Shown in pieces: positions 43,332 through 54,980 of a stretch of DNA of 64,000 nt (its first letter is position 1; each line of letters begins with the position of its first letter). Below the pieces are notes generated by a model. It saw only the letters and a program-made list of their open reading frames with translations. It was not told the origin of the DNA and ran no database searches. The position numbers were made by a program, and so were the translations under genes. Source of the DNA: Anodontia alba (Eukaryota; Mollusca; Bivalvia; Lucinida; Lucinidae); contig OZ024828.1 in assembly GCA_964016985.1 (NCBI GenBank), positions 74,769,264 through 74,833,263 of the forward strand. Reading direction: 5' to 3'.

Positions 43332-43663
43332 CAGTCGAACCTCGTTGTCTCAAACTCGCTTATTTCGAATAACCGCTTATCTCGAAGTGAAAATCTGGTC
43401 CTGTTTTAACATGAAACTATGACAACAGGTAACAAAATAATGTGGAAAAGAGGAGAAATTGCTCCTAAGGAGCAATTTCTCCTCTTTTCCACATTATTTT
43501 ATATATATATTTCTAACTTCAGGAGTCAAATTACATATTCATTTGTTAAATGTGGTTGTTCATTTTATTGTTTTCCTCACTCTCTCAACTCTGATGTCGA
43601 AGTACGGATATCTCGAAGTGTTTCAGTGAGTCCCTTGGAATTCGAGATAACGAGAGTCGACTG
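43332..43663. mobile_element. F9 MITE (pogo-like ends), copy 1
   Basis: TA-flanked, CAGTCGAACCTCGTTGTCTC to TTCGAGATAACGAGAGTCGA then CTG. A perfect ~62-bp hairpin at 43436-43498 carries AGGAGAAATTGCTCC/GGAGCAATTTCTCCT. No transposase. Confidence 0.82.
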
Positions 43664-43838
43664 TACTTGCAGGGGAGGTCAATCTATCAAATTGTTTTCC
43701 TCCCTCTGTAAAGGTGTCTACTCTTAAAGGACAAGAATGTTCCTAAGGGGAACGAATTCTTTCCTTTTGTAGTAGATCCTTTTCAAAAGCGCTTGATATG
43801 CAGAAATGCAATCAGGAAGTCATAAAATATGTCTCTTA

Positions 43839-44340
43839 TTAGCTCATCTGAGCACGAATATGTCTCTTTTTAGCTATCTGAGCACGAATTGAGCTATTGT
43901 GATCGCCTGATGTGCATCGTGCGTGCGACGTCCTCAATTTTACTTAATTATCTTCTCCTCTGAAACTATTTTGCTGAAACTTCAGAGAAAGCATCCTCTC
44001 AATACCCTCTCTTAAATTCTCAATATCAGATTCCTTCAACTTAATGTTGATTTGTCGAAAAACGTCGCGGGCAGTGGGCGAAGCAGTTGGACAGTATACA
44101 AGCTTAATGCAAAACTTCAAACTTTTTTCTCCGTAGACGGTGCCTTATAGATTTTAATAAAATGTCTCCTGGCTGGCTCCCTATCAGACTTCTTTAGGTC
44201 ATCCGTAATAGAATGGAAAGGGTGGCTAATAGTAAATGGTCAATCATTACAACATTCTAGCCAGGTGAGCATTTGATTATCTCTGGTTTCGCTAAAAATG
44301 AGGAAATTTAATGGGACTTCCATTCACCTTGCTAGGTTAT
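43839..44340. repeat. Dispersed repeat starting AGCTCATCTGAGCACGAAT
   Basis: The start block is duplicated (TAGCTCATCTGAGCACGAAT at about 43840 and AGCTATCTGAGCACGAATTG at 43872). I recall similar TGAGCACGAA repeats in molluscs; not verified. Confidence 0.35.
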
Positions 44341-44587
44341 TAGAAAAGTGAATATTACTAACAAAAAATGCACAGGTTAACTTGCCATCTTAAACGGCTG
44401 AAAATTTGTTGAAAAGAGCGATTAATACCAGTACTTACGGGTGCAAAAAGGCTTACTCATATGAAAGCGATACACCTAGACTACATTATCCATCATTTAT
44501 CATTTTTCTTTAACAACAAACACATTTTATGACTCCCTAATTGCATTCCTGCAGATGACATGAAAACAGTGCGCCGTCCTTCGGATC

Positions 44588-44795
44588 AGGACGTCAACTG
44601 GAGCCCCCCCCCCCCCCACACACACACACAGAGGGAAAGTCGACCCCTGTGCAGGTTGAAAAACCCTACAGTAATTCAAAATGGTTGCTTGTGGGCATCC
44701 AGAAACCCGGATCGGCCGAGAATGTCCGCGAGGGCGTATTGCAGTATAGAATGAAAGAAAGAAAGAAGGAAAAAAAGAAAGAAAGAGAGAAAGAC
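44588..44795. repeat. C-run/(CA)n and (GAAA)n simple repeats
   Basis: C12 then CACACACACACA near 44605-44630; GAAAGAAAGAAGGAAAAAAA at 44755-44790. Neighbouring 44340-44580 and 44890-45260 hold nothing recognised. Confidence 0.85.
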
Positions 44796-45262
44796 CATGC
44801 GTGCACTTTCGAAACGGTCTACGATAAAGGAAAGAATTTGCTCCCCCTGGGAACATTTCTGTCCTTGGACAGAAACACTACAGCATAGAGGTTATAACTT
44901 GTAAAAATTGGCTCTAGATCCTTACAATGTTCCAGTATACAAATAAAATACCTCCGCAGATTGTTTTCTTGAAAAGCGATGGCGACTGTAATTCAATTAA
45001 TTTACTTTAATACGTCTTACAAGTCTAAGAATCTATCCTGCCAGTCGGATTCTACGACTAAACTTTATACATTTAAATCATAAAAGAAGTTGTCCAGGTA
45101 AGTCCACACTTACGATGCAGTCTTCCTGGGGCTTCGACAGAAGAAAGATGCGGCACTAACAATAACAAGACACAACGACACAGTTGCAATGACCTACATA
45201 CGAAGAACTATAATAGAAGAACCGCATTCCAACGATCAACAGAAATATGAGGGGCTTAAACT

Positions 45263-45632
45263 ACAGTTGAACTTCGTTGGCTCGAACATATTTGGGACCG
45301 TGGAAATTTGCTCGAAACATGGGTAGTTCGAGCCCTGAGGGTTAATCATAGCACCAGGTCAGGAAGCAAATATGGATAATTGATTAAAGTATCCTTGATC
45401 TTCAATACAAAAGTGGTATGTTGGGTGAACTCATAAGAATCGCCTCGATGAGGCGATTCTAATGAGTACAAACAACATACATTTTCATGATAAAATAAGA
45501 AAATTGTCCTAAAATATCCCGAAGTATTTGTTTTCTTGATCTACCGGAAGAATTTCATAGGAACTTACAAATGAGTTCGGCTTATCCACGGTAAACCATT
45601 CATCTGTGTTCGAGCCATTGAGGTTTTACTGT
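45263..45632. mobile_element. F3 MITE, copy 5
   Basis: TA, CAGTTGAACTTCGTTGGCTC to GAGCCATTGAGGTTTTACTG, TA. Core AAGAATCGCCTCGATGAGGC. Confidence 0.78.
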
Positions 45633-45860
45633 ACTTTAATCGATCGAAACCTTGCCTTTGATTCCGATGCTGTTAAAAATGACATATACGGGTCGCGTAT
45701 AGTCCTCTACCTCATCAGTGAAGCATCATATTAAAACACAAATAATCAGAAAACTGCAATGGAACAGGCTCAGTGGTAATTTGAAGCCAGATTGAAAGAT
45801 GACCAAAAGTTGGACTACGGTGGGCCCGACCTCAGACATCTTAAAAAAACTTAAAGACAG

Positions 45861-46107
45861 GGGCCCAGTTGTTCAAAGCATTGTTAGCTTAACGAGTTCG
45901 TTAGTGGTCAATATGCTAACTGTTTTAGTAAGTACAATATATAAATCACTGTTATTTTTGCTGAAAAAAAATGTAAGTAGCTTTTGAAAATGCAAAAGCT
46001 ACTCTCATTTTTTTCAGCAAAAATATCAGCTTATATGCCATTTTTGATGATCAAAGCTTTAAAGATACGTTAACTGACGACATTGTTAGTTTTGAACAAG
46101 TGGGTCC
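45861..46107. mobile_element. F8 MITE, copy 4
   Basis: GGGCCCAGTTGTTCAAAGCA to GTTTTGAACAAGTGGGTCC; hairpin AAGTAGCTTTTGAAAATGCA and inverse. Confidence 0.78.
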
Positions 46108-46439
46108 AGGATTTTCAAACCGGGGGCTCTGGTTCCCAGTACAGGGAATATTTTACCTGTACAGGTAAAGGTGTGAATTTATTTTAGCCAATCAGTGGAC
46201 TAGAAATACCATGCATGGTAATTCTGTTGGTTGACTGGAGATGTTACCTTCTTGAGATCAAGAGAGAGAATGACACTGTGGAACTTAATCGTCTTTTTAT
46301 AGTGCACTCCTGTCTTTAAAGTTTTTCCTACCGCGATAAAACCTGTAAACCGAGTCAGTGGGTTTACTGCTGTGCATCCAGAATCCTAGAACTCTTCATT
46401 AATATTTTGTCCGAAAAGCAACCTACTTTTAAGTTGTGA

Positions 46440-46800
46440 TAATTATGATGTTTGACGTGTAATGAAACATGGATGGTCCCGGTGTTAGTCTTACTCTTTG
46501 TTGCTTTGTGGTTTATTCTGCGAGGCGATTTGTTTTATGTCTTACCTTGTGGCAGTTTGTTCTTGTGTTTTTCAGTCCTTTTAGCATTGCGATTACCTCA
46601 CTTGAGGAAGAGAGAGCTAATTTTAGTTTCGTACGTTTGTTCGATTTGTGCTTGTTTGGATTTGTCGGTTTCCCCTTCCTCTTGGTGTCTGGGAAGGGCT
46701 GCGGTTTGTGATTGTGGCACTCCCTGGACTTTTCTCTTACCTTTTTTTCTTCAATGCCGGTTTATTCCTACAGCTCAAATGGCGAGTTGGTGGTCTATAC
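46440..46800 (+). repeat. Repeat D-like stretch
   Basis: TGTTTTATGTCTTACCTTGT, CCTCTTGGTGTCTGGG and TGATTGTGGCAC resemble repeat D in style and order. Several overlapping open frames here lack any domain. Confidence 0.35.
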
Positions 46801-46807
46801 AGTAGGC

Positions 46808-47340
46808 TGTCAGCGTTAAAAAATGAAAATATTACATAAAAAAATGATCTTAAGGTGAATGGATACACTTTCAGCGGAGGCAACTCTTTCAAAACATTAT
46901 AGAAAATATCCAGGAAATGCCACAATATCAGATCATAGCCTACCAATGACACCAGGTTGCTTTGCCCTCTTACAAGGGGTCTGTTCTAAAAGGAAAGATT
47001 TTGCCCTTTATGGGAGAAATTTATTTCCTTTTAGAAAAAGAGCCCTTTTTTAGAAAAGCTGTGGTGTGCAGGAATGCAAACAGAAAGTCCCAAAACTTGT
47101 TTCCTTATCAAAAATGGCGGAAATCTACAAAAAGCATATCTACTCACTTTTCGATATCGTTCAGAAAGAAGGTTTTCCTATGTCAAATGGAAATTAAAAA
47201 CGTCGTAAAAATCTTACCTGGTTTATAATCATTCCGTTTGTCTGTTTTTGAATTTCTCCATGCCTTTTAAGAATATTCCACAAAAATTCCAAGACTTGTC
47301 TAAATACATTTTTTTTGCAATACAAATAAAAAGCTTTTGC
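46808..47340. other. Left flank of the LINE; one loose hairpin
   Basis: 46984-47050 has TAAAAGGAAAGATTTTGCCC and TTATTTCCTTTTAGAAAAAG as an imperfect inverted pair; otherwise nothing recognised. Confidence 0.35.
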
Positions 47341-47451
47341 TCCAGATGAATATGGAACATGGAGTTAGAGATTGACTCCTCCATGTTCTCGCAGTCTCAG
47401 AGAAAACAAAAGGATTAAGTTCCTTATTTTAAAATCATCTCTCCATTCATC

Positions 47452-48180
47452 ATGGATAAAAAGTCAATTATTCAGTGGAACTGTCGAGGACTCAAAGCAA
47501 ATTATAACGAAATTTTAATTTTAACATCACTACTTTCTCCGACTGTCTTTTGTCTCCAGGAAACCTTTTTAAAAACTACAGATAATATTAATTTTAAAAA
47601 TTATAGTTTATATAATCATATCGCAACTGAAAATCAGAAAGCATCAGGAGGTTCATCTATCCTTGTAAAATCAAATGTTCCTCATAGACAGATAGATATA
47701 AATAGTAATTTACAAGCTATAGCTGTAAATGTCACTCTGTCTAAATCCATAACAATCTGTTCTCTATATCTTCCTCCACACTGTAAATTTTCTAAACACG
47801 GTTTAGAAAATCTTATAAACCAGTTACCTCGTCCTTATTTATTATTAGGTGACTTTAATAGTCACAGCAAACTATGGGGTTGTCTGGATACAAATGACAA
47901 AGGAGAAATAATAGAAAATTTTATTGCAGAAAATGATCTATGTTTATTTAACGATAAACAACCAACTTATCTTCCTTCTCCTACAAGAAATTATTTTGCT
48001 TTAGATTTGTCTATATGCTCTCCAAATATTTACTTAGATTTTGATTGGTCAGTTCTAGATGACCTTCATGGGAGCGATCATTTTCCAATTAAAATTGAAG
48101 AAATTGAATCGACAAATGAAGACCATCATTCCCGATGGAATCTGAATAAAGCAAACTGGGAGAATTTTATGGAGATGTAA
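47452..48180 (+). pseudogene. LINE ORF2, endonuclease portion
   Basis: Open for 242 codons. The EEP endonuclease landmarks are visible: IIQWNCRGLKAN, CLQETF, LLLGDFNSHSKLWG (residues about 131-145) and a C-terminal GSDHFPI with the conserved SDH. The frame ends at TAA 48178-48180, where the protein should continue; the continuation is one frame over (CNEKLKPEM), so a single-base indel broke it. These enzymes nick target DNA to start retrotransposition. Confidence 0.85.
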
Positions 48181-48181
48181 T

Positions 48182-49057
48182 GAAAAATTAAAACCTGAAA
48201 TGTTTAAAACAGCAGATGATATACAAGCGTTTACTGATACATTAATTCATATAGCCGAAAAATGTATTCCGAAGTCCTCGACACGTTCAAAAAGAAATAG
48301 ACCTTGGTTTAATAACGATGTTAAAAATTCAATAAATAAAAGAAAACCTGCCTTACGAAAGTTCAATAGGCAGCCAACAAAAGAAAATCTAATCCATGCC
48401 AAACAAATGCGAGCAAAAGCTCGCAAGACAATAAAAACGGCTAAAAGAACATCTTGGCAGCAATACGTCTCCAAACTTAACTCTAGAACTCAAGCAAAGA
48501 AAATATGGGACATGATTCGAAAACTTACTGGCAAAAATAAAAATAACAAGCATGTCCATATTAAATCAAATGGAAATATATGCTCAACGACTAAAGATAT
48601 TTCCAATGCACTAGGAGAGAATTTTCAGAAAAACTCTTCTAGTGCAAATTACACGGAAAATTTTCAGAACATAAAACTAGAACGAGAGAAAGAGCATTTA
48701 AATGTTATGTCACTAAATCATGAAAAATATAATGTACCATTCACAGCTTCAGAATTATTAGATGCTCTTCATAAATCTCACGATACAGCTGCTGGTCCTG
48801 ATGACATTCATTATCAAATTCTTAAACATTTACCCGATAACGCTTTAGAAACGTTATTAAATATTTTAAATGATATTTGGATAAGTGGAAAATTTCCAAA
48901 AGACTTGAGTAAAGCATCGATTATACCTATACCAAAACCAAATAAAGATCATACTGAAGCTACTAACTATAGACCTATTGCTTTGACAAGTTGTTTATGT
49001 AAAACAATGGAGAGAATGGTTAATGATAGGCTGGTTTGGTTCTTGGAATCAAACTAG
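48182..49057 (+). pseudogene. LINE ORF2, linker and N-terminal RT fingers
   Basis: Open from about 48182 (longest ATG 48200). Basic linker, then TAAGPDDIHYQILKHLP and KPNKDHTEATNYRPIALTS, the RT motif 0-2 region of LINEs. Stops at TAG 49055-49057 in the middle of the fingers domain. Confidence 0.82.
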
Positions 49058-49205
49058 CTTATAACAAAATATTAAGCTGGATTCAGAAAAAAATAACTGT
49101 ACAAACGATCATTTGATTCGTTTTGGAATCATTTATTCGTGATGCCTTTGTTAAAAAAGAACATGTCGTAGCTGTATTTTTTGACCTTAAAAAAGCGTAT
49201 GATAC
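49058..49205 (+). pseudogene. LINE RT, broken palm segment
   Basis: Mixed frames. AGFRK-NNCTNDHL and later FFDLKKAYDTT (first catalytic aspartate) can be read piecewise, with a stop and frameshifts between; a few codons after AYDTT are missing. Confidence 0.7.
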
Positions 49206-49560
49206 TACTTCATGAAAGATTTACATAAATTAGGCCTTAAAGGCCGATTACCACTTTTCATTCAAATTTTTTTTATCAGATCGAACATTTAATGTTCGAA
49301 TAGGTAATACGTTATCGGACATATTTAAACAAGAACAAGGTGTACTACAGGGAAGCATTTTATCACCTACCTTGTTTGGCATTAAAATTAACGATATTGT
49401 TAAATGTGTGAAAGGCCTTGATTGTTCTCTTTTTGTTGACGATTTTGGAATATTTATTAGGTCGAAAAATATGGAAACCATTGAATTCAAACTACAACGA
49501 TGTTTAAATAATATAGAAGATTGGGCAACAGAAAATGGTTTCAAATTTTCAAAAACAAAA
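49206..49560 (+). pseudogene. LINE RT, catalytic palm
   Basis: Reads MKDLHKLGLKG, then GVLQGSILSPTLFGIKIND and CSLFVDDFGIF. FVDD replaces the usual YADD and holds the paired catalytic aspartates at about 49438-49443. Frame lost at AAAAACAAAAAACAAAAAAC around 49550-49570, a likely slip site. Confidence 0.82.
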
Positions 49561-50260
49561 AACAAAAAACACAATGCGTTCATTTTTGTCAGATACGACA
49601 GTTACATTTAGATCCTCATCTTACCATATATGGTAGTCCCATTCCAGTTGTCAGTGAAGCAAAATTCCTGGGTCTTTTGTTCGATAACAAATTATCTTTT
49701 ATCCCACATATCAAAGCTTTAAAAGCTAAATGTTTAAAAGCACTTGATATTCTTAAAGTTCTCTCCAGCTCCGACTGGGGAGGAGATCGTTCTGTTCTTT
49801 TAAATCTTTATAAATCTTTAATTCGATCTAAGCTGGATTATGGATCCATAGTTTATGGATCCGCTAGAAAATCTTATTTGAAATCTTTGGATACTATTCA
49901 TCACCAAGGTTTACGTTTGGCTCTAGGGGCTTTTCGTACTTCCCCCGTCGAAAGTTTATACGCTGAATCAAATGAACCATCACTATATATAAGAAGGGAA
50001 AAATTGTCTCTTCAATATGTTACTAAATTAGCCGCCAATCCACGAAATTCAGCTTATGATTGTGTTTTTAATCCTAAATACGAAAGATTTTACAACAATA
50101 CACCAACGGCTATTAAACCCCTTGGCCTGAGAATACAACCGTTACTTGAAGAGGTCAATATTAATGTTAAAAATGTTCAGCCCTTTTCTGTTCCGTCAAA
50201 AGAGCCATGGACGTTAAACCCTCCAAAGATTATTTTAGACCTTCATAAAAATAAAAAAAA
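49521..50260 (+). pseudogene. LINE RT thumb/connection region
   Basis: Continues the protein in another frame: AKFLGLLFDNKLSFIPHIKA, SLIRSKLDYGSIVYGSA and HHQGLRLALGAFRTSPVESL, the conserved post-palm region of I/Jockey-type elements. Ends after an A-run that shifts the frame. Confidence 0.83.
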
Positions 50261-51054
50261 CAGAAGTTGAGCCACATATTTGTAAGAATGAATTTTTAGA
50301 AATCAAATCAAATTATAAACAGTACCTGTCAATTTATACAGATGGTTCGAAACAAGATGAGAAAGTTGCTTGTTCTGTTATTAGTCCAAATTTTACTGAC
50401 AGTATCAGATTACCTGATAATAGCTCCATTTTTACCGCCGAAGCCAAGGCATTTGATATTGCACTTTATCATATCAGAGACCAGTCTGAAAAACAATTCA
50501 TCATTTATTCAGATTCTCTTTCTGTATTAAAATCCCTAAAAGATTTACACCATAGGAACCCATTAATTCAGCAAATTCTTAAAAAATATTATTACCTTTC
50601 AGCTTCAAAAGAAATTGTATTTTGTGTGCTTCCCAGCCACGTTAATATTCGTGGAAATGAATTAGCTGATTTAAAAGCCAAATCTGCATTATCCTTAGTG
50701 ATAACAAATTTCAAAATTCCTCACTTCGACTTTAAATCAAACATCCGTCAATACATCAACAACAAATGTCAGTCTGTTTGAGAAACACAAACTCAAAATA
50801 AACTAAATGAAATAAAACCAAATTTTAACAGCAAATGCACATTCTCTAATCTCAGCAGAAAAGAACAAACAAAAATCACCAGATGTAGACTTGGACACAC
50901 TAGAATTATTCATTCTTATATTTTAAAAAATGAACAAGCTCCATTCTGCATTCCTTGCAACGAACTTTTTACAGTCAAACATTTTCTTATCACTTGTACA
51001 GAATTACAAAAAGTATTAGACGCTATATGCCCTTTTAGGGTTGAGCGTCTATAA
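50261..51054 (+). pseudogene. LINE RNase H and C-terminal zinc-like region
   Basis: RNase H acidic residues are visible in YTDGS, FTAEAKAFDIAL, IYSDSLSVLK and GNELAD. One in-frame TGA lies at 50779-50781, probably from TGG. After it comes CRLGHTRIIHSY...CIPCNELFTVKHFLITC, a CCHC-type end. Stop at 51052-51054. Confidence 0.83.
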
Positions 51055-51097
51055 ATAAAATATCCATCCATCCATCCATCCATCCAGATGAATATGG

Positions 51098-51964
51098 CCA
51101 CCGGGTATTCCTTGACGCATTTCCGGAGCATGCTATCTAGAACGTGGTTGATTCTACTACTCTGCTTCAAACATCTTTCAGAAAGTTGTTTTTTGTTGTT
51201 GTTGTTTTGTTGTTGTGTTTGTGGGGGGAAGGGGGTGGGGGGGCGGGGGGGGGGGGGGTTGCGTTTGCATGGCGTTTTACTCAGAAGTAAATTGCATTTG
51301 TTTTCAAGTTCAATTCAAAATCTTTTGTCTTTACTACCTATGCACAAAAAGTTTTATCCTATTCGGTGGTTTTTGAAAACTAAAAGAAACACTAGAAGCA
51401 GGACTTCAACAAATTCTACTTGTTCGAAATATTCTGAAACTTTTACAGTATTGTTATGGAACATCAGTAATTTAAATCAGTGAAGAAAAGCACAAGAATA
51501 ATATCTATTAAAACTTTTCCGAAAGTTCAGTTTGCTATAAAAAATTGTATAGGTCAGACCCATGTTGGCCGTAAAATTTTTTTTACAATAATATTTGGGG
51601 GAAAAACACAAAAAAAACCCCACAGAAATAGCAAAGAAAAAGGGTTCCTGATAAGATATGGTCAATAATAGAACTTTTCATTTGGAATAAAACACAAAGC
51701 GAAAAACATCTTTCCAAAAGAGATCAAAAGGAAGTAGCTTCGTTTATAGATTTTTGGTTTACAGAATAAAGATCTCGGAGGAAGTTAAGACTTTGCTTAA
51801 GGAATTATATAATTATTGACAACTGTGACAAATGACCATAATTTAGCACGTAAAACAATATTATAATAAACAGAAGCCCTAACAACTTTTTTTGGAAAAT
51901 CAACTATTCCAGTGACGCCGACGCGGAGCAACGATGTCATTTTGAAACAGCGTTGTTAACAACG
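51098..51964. other. Right flank of the LINE; G-rich tract
   Basis: (GTT)n and a G-homopolymer block at about 51185-51262; nothing else recognised to 51964. Confidence 0.45.
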
Positions 51965-52243
51965 CATTACGAAAACACGCCTATATAATTGTGACCCCCT
52001 TAAACCCCACTTTTATATAGTAAAACTGGGGTTTACAGGGGTATACATTATTTTTCTTATTTCTGCTCAAAAACATAAATTGTGGGTATTCGTTAGAACC
52101 GCCTCGCCGAGGCGGTTCTAACGAGTACCCACAATCTATGTTTTGAGCAGAAATATAAAAAATACCAGAGTTTTTTATCTGAAAATTTTCAGTTTTTGGA
52201 GGTGAAATTTTCTATATATTTGTATAGGCGTGTTTTCGTAATG
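51965..52243 (+). mobile_element. F1 MITE, copy 11
   Basis: CATTACGAAAACACGCCTAT to GGCGTGTTTTCGTAATG with a perfect core GAACCGCCTCGCCGAGGCGG. The most intact copy; both TIRs match over at least 17 bp. Confidence 0.88.
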
Positions 52244-52677
52244 GGAAAACCTGACATATAACTTTTGTCAAACAAAACCAGAGATCTAAATGCGTTTTAA
52301 GGACGACATAAGTTTCAAATATTTAAGGTTATATTTTGATGCCTTAATAAAATGTTTCGCACATACCAAATATGTGAAGATACCCAGGGAATGCCACAAT
52401 CACAAAGCACATTTTCTCATATAAAAACGTGTTTCCAAACGATGGCGAAAAGACAGTAGTTCGATTAACAGTCTTGCTGAAAGATACATGAAGATGTGAA
52501 GGTCATATAATGGCACATACATTTATACGGATGACACTGACGTTCAAAATGTCCAGAAAGAGGAAAACAGTATCATATCCATTTTTTTTTTTTTTTTTTT
52601 TTTGTTTTGTTTTTTATATTTTGTGAAAGCCATTACGATAACAAGACTAGGTAATAAGTATCCATTTTTTCCTACTA

Positions 52678-52923
52678 CATTACGAAAACATGCCTATTCA
52701 AATATATTGAAAATTTCACCACCAAAAACTGAAAGTTTTAAGATAAAAGTTCAGATATTTTTCATGTTTCTGCTCAAGACATGGATTGTGGGTAGTTGTT
52801 AGAACCGCCTCAGCGAGGTGACTCTAACGAGTACCTACAATCTATGTTTGTGAGCAAACCCAGTGTTACTGTATAAAAGTGGGGTTTAAGGGGGTCAAAA
52901 TTAATAGGCATCTTTTCGTGATG
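52678..52923 (-). mobile_element. F1 MITE, copy 12
   Basis: CATTACGAAAACATGCCTAT to GGCATCTTTTCGTGATG; about 30 bp missing after TTGTGAGCAAACCC. Confidence 0.82.
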
Positions 52924-52994
52924 TAAGTAATGTGTATCCATTTGGTCCTCCTATAACAAAGAGTGAAAACGGGTATCCATGGGTCTACAGTTTC

Positions 52995-53144
52995 GTGGGG
53001 GGCGGGGGATAGGGGTGTGTGTGTGGGGGGGGGGGGGCGTGGATTTTCCTAATTTTGCATTTTTTTAAATCCGCTATACAATTTGTTTTTTACTTCTAGC
53101 AACGTTTTTCATTACATAAATACATCTCAATAAGCTTAATCATG
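52995..53144 (+). repeat. Direct repeat flanking the foldback structure, left copy
   Basis: G-run, then TTTTTACTTCTAGCAACGTT, TTTTCATTACAT and CTCAATAAGCTT. The same order occurs at 60730-60835. Confidence 0.65.
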
Positions 53145-53869
53145 CCTACCAAAAGAATGAATGCGTAACCACCGATTAAGAACGTGAAACAATTAGATCG
53201 ACATCCGGTTAGCGATAAGATGACTCAAAAAGGTAAACGAAGTTTGCATTTTCTGTGTTTCATGAGCGATATAAATGTTTTTGGGAAATTATTTAAAAAA
53301 CGGGGAATTACATTCTACTGCCTATTGATGTTGGCGTCTGTGGAGTAAATCTCAGACCATCTACTTCACGCATATTGGCTGAATTATTTTTCGCGTGCTG
53401 AAGGTGTACCGAAAGGCATAGAAAACACGTGGTAATTCATGGTGTTTTTTGTCCTTTATTTAATTGTGCGCTTTGCTATAAATTCAACATATCAGCACGC
53501 ACACACGATAGACACATGTGGTTATTTGTGTTATGGATATTTTGGTTTTTAACGCAGCATTGTCGAAAAATCGCCACGGGAAGGGTCGAAAATGGCTGGT
53601 TACGCATTATATCTATATAAATAATAACAAAACAAACAGGTATAAAGCGGGTCTGATTTCACCTCCACGTCTCCATGAAGACACGAAGCTTGTTCTACGG
53701 AACCGTTGTTTTGCCAACATAATAAACAGTGCACTGTTGATTCGGAAATAACAGTATTTAATGCAAACAGCTTCAATCTCCATAATCATAGTGCATGATG
53801 ACTTTGTTTGTGTTTTCACACCAATTCAATGGCCCTACAATTGTCTGAAATGAAATTAAACAGGTTTTT

Positions 53870-54428
53870 TTGGTTGGTACTTGATGCTCTATCTTTGGTC
53901 GGGCCCACCGGAGTCTTACTGTTGGTTTTCTTTTGCACTAGCATTTCAGTTGTTTTGTGCTGTCGAATCCTCATCGTTGGTTCATCTCTGTAATTTGTTG
54001 ATTTTTGTGTTCTCGGAGATGTAGCACTGATGAGTTAGGAAGCCTTCATGCGGACTGAACAAATTATATGTCTAAACCGCCGCAGAAGTAAGGGCGAGGA
54101 TTGTGGCCCCGTAAAATCGATTTAAACCCCCACCCCCCCACTCCCCCCAGTGAAATACTTTTCATTGACCGTTCCAAGGCGGTTCTTTTGTCATGATTTA
54201 TATTTGTTATAGTTCGTCTTTGAATGTATGTGTGTCGCTTACATCTTTTTGTTTTGGATAGCCATTTGGCCACTTTGTGGGAAAGTAACTGTCCGTTTGG
54301 CTTTCTGCTAGTGATGTTTCCATTAGGGTCCAGTTATTTCGTGGTTGTGTTACTTTCCTTTTGATGTCTCTGATGGGAGGTGTGGGATAATTGTATCGAT
54401 TCGTGATCATTGCCTTCCTTTCTATTTT
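53870..54428 (+). repeat. Repeat D, copy inserted in left arm
   Basis: The right arm goes straight from CAGAAAAAAAAAATCCAAAA to CCTGTTAAATTTCATTTCAG (58541-58581), skipping this block, so it is an insertion here (or a clean loss there). Contains ACCGTTCCAAGGCGGTTCTT, TTTGGCTTTCTGCTAGTGAT and ATTGTATCGATTCGTGATCA, shared with 24.2, 35.9 and 36.5 kb. Confidence 0.6.
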
Positions 54429-54505
54429 GGATTTTGTTTTCTGCGAAGAAGTGCTGATCTCCTATTTTTGCTGGCTAAGCATTAGATTGTCTGGTTAAGA
54501 ATTCG

Positions 54506-54604
54506 ATGACCAAAGTAGAAAAACACACCGTTTGTTCCTTTTGTAAATGCCAGCGATTTACTACAATAACAGATGGTCTAACTATGGTTTGTAAGTTGTC
54601 GTGA
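54506..54604 (+). pseudogene. Small ORF with Cys-rich peptide conserved in both arms
   Basis: MTKVEKHTVCSFCKCQRF then TTITDGLTMVCKLS and a stop. The right arm, read on the - strand, has the same peptide with few changes (VCSLCKCQRFTTITDGL) and runs on for about 40 more codons, where the left arm has about 210 bp missing. Function unknown; C-x2-C-x-C suggests metal binding, weakly. Confidence 0.35.
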
Positions 54605-54980
54605 AAACATCAGACGCAGAAAGTCATGGTGAAAAAAAAAAGGTTTTCAGGACAAATACTTCTTGAAATACTGGATTCCAAGCTTATTTGATCGAATGAA
54701 GTATCAATTCATATATCAGAGGTCATTATGTGTTTCTGTAGGAAACAAAAAGGCCAGTTTGCGTTTCATAATGGCGCATAACCTTATATTATTTTTCTAT
54801 GGTTAAGCATTGGAGAACCCGGTTAAGCATTAGAAACTCGATAAATCTGTAGAAATGCGGCAAAGTGAAATACAAATGATAATATATTTGCAAGATCATA
54901 GCGTGCCTGTTTGACAAGTCTAGCTTGTTCTGACATTTTCGCATGTGATGAAGATGCTAGATTCGAGGTCTTGTTTTTAA

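Larger units (their letters stand above)
47356..51082 (+). mobile_element. Decayed non-LTR retrotransposon with RNase H (I-superfamily, Nimb-like)
   Basis: Order: endonuclease, reverse transcriptase, thumb, RNase H, C-terminal zinc-like region, then the 3' end TAAATAAAATATCCATCC with (ATCC)n. The 15-mer TCCAGATGAATATGG sits on both sides (47341-47355 and 51083-51097); because TCC also belongs to the tail, the true target duplication is 12-15 bp. No separate gag-like ORF1 is present, so the copy is 5'-truncated. Several frameshifts and stops make it non-autonomous. RNase H plus apurinic endonuclease fits the I/Nimb group; clade not tested. Confidence 0.85.
53145..54980 (+). repeat. Left arm of a ~6.2-kb inverted repeat
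   Basis: Read outward-in it mirrors 59313 back to 55768: AATGAATGCGTAACCACCG, GGCGTCTGTGGAGTAAATCT, ACTTTGTTTGTGTTTTCACA, TGCTGGCTAAGCATTAGATT, AGGCCAGTTTGCGTTTCATA and GATGCTAGATTCGAGG all recur inverted in the right arm. Repeat D (53870-54425) is present only in this arm. Arms are similar but clearly diverged. Confidence 0.85.

Noticed and set aside
46452..46952. Cluster of overlapping ORFs of 60-117 codons
   Set aside because: Frames overlap on both strands in T-rich repeat-like DNA; no domain.
48247..49583. Minus-strand ORFs over the LINE
   Set aside because: Antisense shadows of the endonuclease/RT frames.
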